Positions 6,341 through 10,807 of a stretch of DNA of 10,807 nt are shown piece after piece. A model generated the notes under the pieces. That model did no database searches. It saw only the letters and a list, made by a program, of their open reading frames with translations, and was not told where the DNA came from. Origin of the DNA: an uncultured Chloroflexota bacterium (GTDB lineage: Bacteria; Chloroflexota; Anaerolineae; Aggregatilineales; Phototrophicaceae); contig CAIVEA010000419.1 in the NCBI GenBank assembly GCA_903904765.1, positions 1-10,807 on the forward strand. The letters are read 5' to 3'. Both the position numbers and the translations under genes were made by a program. The number at the start of each line of letters is the position of its first letter. Positions within the stretch are counted from its first letter, which is position 1.

Positions 6341-6371
6341 AACGGGGCGCACCGTGCTGGTGCGCCCCGTT
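6341..6371. terminator. Strong hairpin terminator after the multicopper oxidase
   Basis: A 13-bp perfect stem (AACGGGGCGCACC at 6341-6353 with its complement at 6359-6371) encloses a 5-nt GTGCT loop. On the plus strand it is followed by TGATTCTT. It lies 21 nt after the oxidase stop and 15 nt from the stop of the convergent PPOX-type gene, so it can act in both directions, although the T tract is better on the plus strand. Confidence 0.85.
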
Positions 6372-6386
6372 TGATTCTTGCACTAT

Positions 6387-6803
6387 TTAGGTCAGCCGTA
6401 CCACGCGGGTGGGCTTAATCATCAGCACCACGCCCCGATATTTGTTCGCACCTTCAGCGGGTTCTACATCGCCAAAGTAGTGCGCCTTGCCCATATAATC
6501 CATCGTCAACTTATCCAGCACGGGCATCACACCCTCATCCTTGACGAATTCCACCACCCCGGCAATTTCCAGATAGCGATAGGGATTCTGCGGGTCGAGC
6601 GCCAGCACCGTCACATACGGATTCGCCTGCACATTCTTGAATTTGCGCGTGTCTTTGCTGGTGACGATGCGAATATGCTGCCCATCAAAATCCCGCCATA
6701 CCACCGAAGCATACGGCTTGCAATCGCTGGAGACGGTACACAACGTCACCGCTACCGGCTTTTCCAACAGGTCTTTGTGCGATTCGGGAATGATTACAGT
6801 CAC
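6387..6803 (-). CDS. PPOX-class split-barrel flavin/F420-binding protein
   Basis: At 138 residues this is the usual length for a single-domain pyridoxamine-phosphate-oxidase-like split barrel. The pattern is typical of the PPOX-class F420-dependent group: IPESHKDLLEKPVAVTLCTV, then KPYASVVWRDFDGQHIRIVTSK, TRKFKNVQANPYVTVLALDPQNPYRYLEIAGVV-type strands, and a later YMGK segment. Such proteins are cytoplasmic dimers that bind FMN or F420 at the interface through Arg/Lys residues such as those in TRKFKN. Many are reductases of unknown substrate. Which cofactor applies cannot be settled from sequence. The start is GTG at 6803, backed by AAGGA 9 nt upstream. It lies 57 nt downstream of the CitE-like gene on the same strand without an intervening hairpin, so the two are probably co-transcribed. 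Confidence 0.85.
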   Translation of the reverse strand: MTVIIPESHKDLLEKPVAVTLCTVSSDCKPYASVVWRDFDGQHIRIVTSKDTRKFKNVQANPYVTVLALDPQNPYRYLEIAGVVEFVKDEGVMPVLDKLTMDYMGKAHYFGDVEPAEGANKYRGVVLMIKPTRVVRLT

Positions 6804-6860
6804 GATTCTCTATCCTTTCACGTTATGCCAGCGCGGTCATCCGTTGCCGCCGCCAGCCCT

Positions 6861-7745
6861 TCACACCACATCTACATCAATTCCGGCGGCACGGGCGCGG
6901 GCCAGCACTGTTTCGGCGGCCCGCACCATCGGCTGATCTACCATGCGCCCGTCCAGTTCAAATGCGCCGCTGCCTGCTGCCTGCTGTGCCTCGAAAGCGG
7001 CGATCAAGCGCCGTGCGCGGCGGATAGCCTCTGTGTCCGGCGTGAACACCTGCTGAATCACCGCCACCTGCCGGGGGTGAATCGCCAGCTTGCCATCATA
7101 GCCCATGTGCAGCGCCTCACGGGTCTGGCTTTCCAGCCCGCCCAGATCGTTCAAATCTACGAAGGGCGTGTCGAAGGCTTGTAGCCCGTAGGCTTTGGCA
7201 TGTAGCACCACCGCCCCCCGCGCATAGGCCACTTCCGCGCCGCCTGCTGTGCGCGTCGCGCCCAGATCGCCTGCTAAATCCTCCGCACCGAAGATCAGTC
7301 CATCCAAGCGCGGATCGCTCTCCACGATCTCGCGCAGGTTCATCACACCCCGCGCCGTCTCCACCAGCGCCAGCAAGCGGATTCCCCCCGGCGGCCAATC
7401 GTGTTTATGCTCGATGTGCGTCAGCAAATGCGCGATCTCCTGCACCTGCTGCGCGGTCTGCACTTTGGGCAACACCACCCCATCGGGATGCGCTGGCACA
7501 ACGGCCTGCACATCTTCCTGCGCCCATGCGCTATTCACGGGGTTAATCCGCACCCAGCGTTCGGTGAGGTGGAAATGCACCTCACGCAGCGCGGCTACCA
7601 CCTGATGCCGCGCTTCCGCTTTGCGACCCAGCGCCACACCATCCTCTAAATCCATAATGATCGCATCCGCACCCAGCGCCGCGCCCTTCTCGATTTTGTG
7701 GCGATCATCGCCGGGCATGAACAACAACGCACGTCGGGTCTGCAT
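6861..7745 (-). CDS. HpcH/HpaI aldolase / citrate lyase beta-like (CitE-like) protein
   Basis: The 294-residue length and motifs fit the CitE-like CoA-ester lyase family, which cleaves or forms C-C bonds of acyl-CoA substrates such as malyl-CoA, methylmalyl-CoA or citramalyl-CoA, using Mg2+. Visible are RRALLFMPG at the start, the metal and substrate block DAIIMDLEDGVA (about 27-38), RINPVNS (Arg66), LVETARG with Glu129, IFGAEDLAGDLGA with Glu155 and Asp156, and GYDGKLAIHPRQ (about 215-226). The C-terminal DGRMVDQPMVRAAE segment matches the lid region of the family. The ATG at 7745 has a strong GGGAGGT ribosome site. The true substrate is not decidable here; CitE-like stand-alone proteins are often not citrate lyase. 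The neighbouring PPOX-type protein downstream gives no clear pathway. Confidence 0.9.
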   Translation of the reverse strand: MQTRRALLFMPGDDRHKIEKGAALGADAIIMDLEDGVALGRKAEARHQVVAALREVHFHLTERWVRINPVNSAWAQEDVQAVVPAHPDGVVLPKVQTAQQVQEIAHLLTHIEHKHDWPPGGIRLLALVETARGVMNLREIVESDPRLDGLIFGAEDLAGDLGATRTAGGAEVAYARGAVVLHAKAYGLQAFDTPFVDLNDLGGLESQTREALHMGYDGKLAIHPRQVAVIQQVFTPDTEAIRRARRLIAAFEAQQAAGSGAFELDGRMVDQPMVRAAETVLARARAAGIDVDVV

Positions 7746-7817
7746 GGTTGACCTCCCATCGGGGATGCGTGGTCTAGGCGTAGGGCATCCATCATCGACA
7801 AATCGCTGATTTCAGCC

Positions 7818-7830
7818 ATACTTTCAGTAT
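7818..7830. promoter_or_regulatory. Small dyad in the divergent citE-like / transpeptidase gap
   Basis: ATACT-TTC-AGTAT is a 5-bp inverted repeat with a 3-bp centre in the 157-nt gap between the two divergent genes. On the minus strand it contains TATACT (7831-7826), a -10-like hexamer for the CitE-like gene, but no good -35 accompanies it. For the plus strand TCGACA with a 16-nt spacer to CATACT is a weak possibility. This is a minor, uncertain site. Confidence 0.25.
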
Positions 7831-7902
7831 AGCGAACCTCAAGCCAGAGTGGAACTTCCACCGACTGAGCGTATCGTGCCAAATCTACCTTTGTGATCGT
7901 TT

Positions 7903-8982
7903 ATGACCGTTCATCAGCGAGTTCAACCCATGACTTTTCCACGCGCCCTTCGCCTGATTGTGCTAACCGCCCTGTGCCTGTTGCCGATGGTCGTCCACGC
8001 GCAGCAGCCCTGCGCCGAAATTGCTGGATGCGATCCGGTCAACGGCCTACCGGCTGCTGTGCTGGATGCTGATCCCAAACCGGCTGTAAACCTGCTGCCT
8101 GTGCAAGATTCGCTGATCTATGATCGGCTGTACCGCAAGCTCCCCGGCGAAACTGCGATTTTCGATGCCCCCGGCGGGAATGTGATTAAGACGCTGGGGC
8201 AGGGCTTCAGCTATGTGACGGTCAACCAGATTGCGGGCGACTGGGCGGAAGTGGACACGAACGAATGGGTACAGACCAGCGCCCTGAGCGAGGATGTGCT
8301 GATCTCGCGCTATTCGGGCGTATTCCTGCCGCCCGACCCGCTGCCCTATCCGGTGGCGTGGACGATGCGCCATTTGCGCCCAGCAGCTGTTCCCGGCGGC
8401 GACGACTCGCCAGATAACCCATTCATGTACCGCTATACGCTGGTGAACCTGTACACCTCGGTGGATGTGGACGGCAAACGCTGGTATCAGGTGGGGCAAA
8501 ATCAGTGGATTCACCAGTACAACGTCGCCAAGATCACGCCCATCGCCCGCCCGGAAGGGGTAGACACGACCAAATGGGTATCGGTGGATTTGTACGAGCA
8601 AACGTTGATCGCTTATGAAGGCGAAACGCCGGTATTCGCCACGCTGATCTCGTCGGGGCTGAAAGACTGGCCGACCAACGAAGGGCTGTTCCACGTCTAC
8701 CTGCGCTACGAACGCACCACCATGAGTGGCGCACAACAGCAGAGCGACTTTTACTACCTGCAAGAAGTCCCTTGGACGATGTTCTTCGATGGCGATATTG
8801 CACTGCACGGCACATACTGGCATGACGGTTTCGGCTACCGCCACAGTCACGGTTGCGTGAATATGTCCATCACCGATGCCAAGTGGATTTACGACTGGAG
8901 CGCCTCCGAAACGGATTACACCGTCCCGAACGATCCGGGGATGGCGGTCTACGTCTACAGTAGCGGTCAGTACGACAGCTAA
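7903..8982 (+). CDS. Secreted L,D-transpeptidase (YkuD domain) with N-terminal SH3-like region
   Basis: This 359-residue protein has a signal peptide (hydrophobic core about residues 17-31, likely cleavage after VHA at 33). The C-terminal half is a YkuD L,D-transpeptidase domain (about 225-352). Its active-site stretch runs from HGTYWHD (His302) to SHGCVN (His316, nucleophile Cys318). Such enzymes cross-link peptidoglycan stem peptides through 3-3 bonds or attach proteins to the wall. The region between (about 72-210) has two SH3-like segments, one with GDWAEVDTNEWVQTSAL and one with GKRWYQVGQNQWIHQY, as in wall-binding modules. The start is uncertain: ATG 7903 gives a nine-residue leader, whereas ATG 7930 gives a cleaner signal peptide; neither has a convincing ribosome site. 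The stop codon overlaps the stop of the convergent kinase gene. Confidence 0.9.
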   Translation: MTVHQRVQPMTFPRALRLIVLTALCLLPMVVHAQQPCAEIAGCDPVNGLPAAVLDADPKPAVNLLPVQDSLIYDRLYRKLPGETAIFDAPGGNVIKTLGQGFSYVTVNQIAGDWAEVDTNEWVQTSALSEDVLISRYSGVFLPPDPLPYPVAWTMRHLRPAAVPGGDDSPDNPFMYRYTLVNLYTSVDVDGKRWYQVGQNQWIHQYNVAKITPIARPEGVDTTKWVSVDLYEQTLIAYEGETPVFATLISSGLKDWPTNEGLFHVYLRYERTTMSGAQQQSDFYYLQEVPWTMFFDGDIALHGTYWHDGFGYRHSHGCVNMSITDAKWIYDWSASETDYTVPNDPGMAVYVYSSGQYDS

Positions 8983-10664
8983 CTTGCTATGCGTTCGAGG
9001 GGCAGGCGCACGCGGAAAGTGCTGCCTGTCCCCGGTTGGCTTTCGGCCTCGATGGTACCACCGTGCGATTCCACAATTTTGAGCGCAATCGGCAGCCCCA
9101 ACCCCATCCCACCTTTGGCTTGCCGCGCCGAATCAGCGCGATAGAAGCGCGTGAAGATCAAGGGCAAATCATTCGGTTCGATGCCCACGCCCGTATCTCT
9201 GATAGTGATGGTCGCCCAATGAGCATCATGGTCGAGACACAAATGAATCTGCCCGCCCTCCGGCGTGTACTGAATGGCGTTGGTAAGAATACGATCCAGC
9301 GCCCGGTTGAGTTCGCGCTCATCCCCTTGCAACATGGGTGCGTCCTCGCTCAGGGTGAGTTCCAGCGTGATCTGTTTGGGCGCGGCGGCCTCGCGGTACG
9401 ATTCGGCCATATCAATCATCATATTCCGCACATTGACCGACATGCGATCAGCTAAATAGAGGGGGTTATCCAACTTCGCCATCAGGAACAGGTCATCCAG
9501 CAATTTATCCATCGTCTTGATCTGGTCACTAAGTTTTTCCAGATAGCGCATAGATTTTTCGGGGTCGTTGCGAATTTTGGTCAGCAGATGCACACTGGTA
9601 TTCATCACCGTCAGCGGCGTTTTGAGATCGTGCGAGGCATCGCTCACGAACTGCCGTAAGATCACCCCGCGCTGCTGTTCAGCCTCATGCCGCAATCGTT
9701 CGGCCTCGGCCTTCTTCTTAGCGGTGACATCCACCAACGCCACCACCCGCATCGGGCGGTCTTGATACACCACCGAGCGAGAACGCACTTCGACATCAAT
9801 CACCCGGTCATCCTTGTGGATTGCCTTGGTTTCATATGCGCCTACGTTCAAAGCCATGTTCGCCCGCACCCGTTCAGCTTCCTCCGGTGTAGTCATGGAC
9901 AATAGCGACCGCCCGATCACGTCTTGTGGCTGTTCATAACCCATCATGTTCAGGAAGGCCGGATTGCTATCCACAATCACGCCGCCTTCGTGGATGACCA
10001 GCGGCTCGAACGAGGATTCAAACAGGGTGCGGTAACGGGCTTCGCTGGTGGATAAAGCTTCACGTTGTTTGTCCAGCCGCCGCTGCACTATCTCGCGCAT
10101 GTAAGTCGTCAGCACGAAAAAAGTGGACATCGCACCCACGAAGAACAGCGAGAAATGAATATCACTAAAGGTGATGGGAGCTATCAAGATGGGCAGCAAC
10201 GCCACAAACAACACGCTCACCAGCGCCACCGCGATCATGTAGCGCACAGGCATGAACACGGTACAGGCGGCGATCAAGGCCACCAGCCACACCAGCGGGT
10301 TCGCGATATTGGACGTGTCGTGCTGCGACTGAAAAACCATCTGCTGATAGATCACGTACAGCAGAAACAGCACCCCAACCACAAATCCCAAGCGCCACCA
10401 GTGGGTGCGTGCCAGCAAATAGACCCCTATCATGCCGAACGTAGCCTGATAATAGGCATATTGCATCTCAAAAAGATCGCGGACACCGCCCGCTTGAGAC
10501 TGCACCGTTAAACCGGCGAGCAGCACCATCGGCGCAAGCACCAGCGCCGCCACCGACAGGATACGCGCTTCATTCCACTCCTGCATGTTGGCAAAGCCCG
10601 TAAGGGGACTGAATAGGCTTTCCAGCACCTTACGCAACGGAGCAGGGATTCTACGAAATTTCAT
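8979..10664 (-). CDS. Sensor histidine kinase with six-TM sensor region and PAS domain
   Basis: This 561-residue membrane kinase starts with about six transmembrane helices (roughly 34-54, 70-86, 93-109, 122-138, 142-163, 168-188). A charged helix leads into a PAS domain (about 205-315), followed by HisKA with FVSDASHDLKTP (phospho-acceptor His345) and an HATPase domain. The ATPase boxes are complete: N box around Asn462 (RILTNAIQYTPEGG), DTGVG (490-494), FTRFYRAD and GMGLGL (519-524). It should autophosphorylate and pass phosphate to a response regulator, but no regulator gene is visible in this window. The membrane region has short loops, suggesting it senses something in or near the membrane. 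The ATG at 10664 has no clear ribosome site. A TACAAT -10-like hexamer and a 19-bp dyad lie 26-44 nt upstream. Its stop overlaps that of the convergent transpeptidase gene by a 4-base CTAA. Confidence 0.92.
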   Translation of the reverse strand: MKFRRIPAPLRKVLESLFSPLTGFANMQEWNEARILSVAALVLAPMVLLAGLTVQSQAGGVRDLFEMQYAYYQATFGMIGVYLLARTHWWRLGFVVGVLFLLYVIYQQMVFQSQHDTSNIANPLVWLVALIAACTVFMPVRYMIAVALVSVLFVALLPILIAPITFSDIHFSLFFVGAMSTFFVLTTYMREIVQRRLDKQREALSTSEARYRTLFESSFEPLVIHEGGVIVDSNPAFLNMMGYEQPQDVIGRSLLSMTTPEEAERVRANMALNVGAYETKAIHKDDRVIDVEVRSRSVVYQDRPMRVVALVDVTAKKKAEAERLRHEAEQQRGVILRQFVSDASHDLKTPLTVMNTSVHLLTKIRNDPEKSMRYLEKLSDQIKTMDKLLDDLFLMAKLDNPLYLADRMSVNVRNMMIDMAESYREAAAPKQITLELTLSEDAPMLQGDERELNRALDRILTNAIQYTPEGGQIHLCLDHDAHWATITIRDTGVGIEPNDLPLIFTRFYRADSARQAKGGMGLGLPIALKIVESHGGTIEAESQPGTGSTFRVRLPLERIAS

Positions 10665-10689
10665 GAAAACAGTCTTAAAAGATAATCAA

Positions 10690-10708
10690 CGTACATTACT
10701 ATTGTACG
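10690..10708. promoter_or_regulatory. Operator-like 19-bp dyad upstream of the histidine kinase
   Basis: CGTACA-N7-TGTACG is a perfect 6-bp inverted repeat in the 65-nt gap between the partial upstream gene and the kinase start. On the minus strand it includes TACAAT (10706-10701), a 5-of-6 match to the -10 consensus; TTCACA lies 15 nt further upstream, a short spacing for a -35. A dimeric regulator bound here would control the kinase. It is equally possible that the kinase is read through from the upstream gene. Confidence 0.4.
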
Positions 10709-10729
10709 CTGAAACGAATTTTGTGAAGT

Positions 10730-10807
10730 TCACGATTTCCAGTTGGGGGGATGGTTTTGCACCCGCCAGCGCCACCCCGCCGGATACCCGATCATCTTGG
10801 CGACATC
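10730..10807 (-). CDS. C-terminal end of an unidentified gene (partial, enters from right edge)
   Basis: The minus-strand frame from 10807 is open for 25 codons and stops at a TGA at 10732-10730. The residues read DVAKMIGYPAGWRWRV followed by QNHPPNWKS. The composition, with GYPAGWRWR and an ordered Trp-rich end, looks like coding sequence rather than noise, and its strand matches the kinase gene 65 nt downstream. Too little is visible to assign a family. A loose likeness to short GY-x-x-GW-x-x-R tails of some helicase-type proteins is not enough to name it. Confidence 0.45.
   Translation of the reverse strand, partial: DVAKMIGYPAGWRWRVQNHPPNWKS

Noticed and set aside
6378..7184. 268-codon plus-strand open frame
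   Set aside because: It runs antisense across two well-supported minus-strand genes and the gap between them, and its residues (His/Gln-rich) look like a coding shadow.
7646..7882. Minus-strand small frame covering the citE-like upstream gap
   Set aside because: It is a different frame from the CitE-like gene, overlaps its start, lacks a ribosome site and resembles nothing; the gap is better read as regulatory.
8047..8850. 267-codon minus-strand open frame
   Set aside because: It lies antisense within the L,D-transpeptidase gene, which has the full SHGC active-site motif; no independent signals.

Overview
This is a 10.8 kb, moderately GC-rich and densely coded stretch of a bacterial chromosome. 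It suggests a member of the Chloroflexota, possibly Anaerolineae-like. The clues are the PTATP-rich linkers in an anchored cytochrome c, the mix of an L,D-transpeptidase with single-membrane-style exported proteins, and the overall gene repertoire. This assignment is inference; no rRNA or other marker gene is present. I see no tRNA, rRNA, CRISPR array or insertion sequence.

Region 1 (1-3444, minus strand) is a tight four-gene operon. In transcription order it holds a ketose-3-epimerase-like TIM-barrel enzyme, an MBOAT membrane O-acyltransferase, an SGNH-hydrolase-like partner, and a tandem paralogue of that partner that runs off the left edge. Junctions are an ATGA overlap, a 29-nt overlap and a 4-nt gap. 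The MBOAT + SGNH pairing is the AlgI/AlgJ-X, DltB/DltD or PatA/PatB logic of O-acylating a cell-surface polymer. The MBOAT gene is split by an apparent one-base deletion near 2405-2425. A strong sigma70-type promoter (CTGCCA-17-TATAAT) precedes the epimerase.

Region 2 (3567-4147) holds one plus-strand gene of unknown function, closed by a hairpin terminator shared with the convergent cytochrome gene.

Region 3 (4168-6371) is a divergent pair. One gene encodes a membrane-anchored dihaem cytochrome c; the other a Tat-exported two-domain multicopper oxidase with complete type 1 and trinuclear copper sites. Their promoters appear to share one palindromic -35 hexamer (TTGCAA) that lies inside a 14-bp dyad, so the pair is probably co-controlled. 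Together they look like an extracytoplasmic copper oxidase and its electron-transfer partner.

Region 4 (6387-7745, minus strand) encodes a CitE-like HpcH/HpaI aldolase/lyase followed by a PPOX-class split-barrel flavin or F420 protein, probably one transcript.

Region 5 (7903-10664) holds a secreted L,D-transpeptidase (plus) and a six-TM PAS histidine kinase (minus). They are convergent and overlap at their stop codons. No response regulator is visible beside the kinase. A 19-bp dyad sits upstream of the kinase, and the last 78 bases hold the 3' end of another minus-strand gene.
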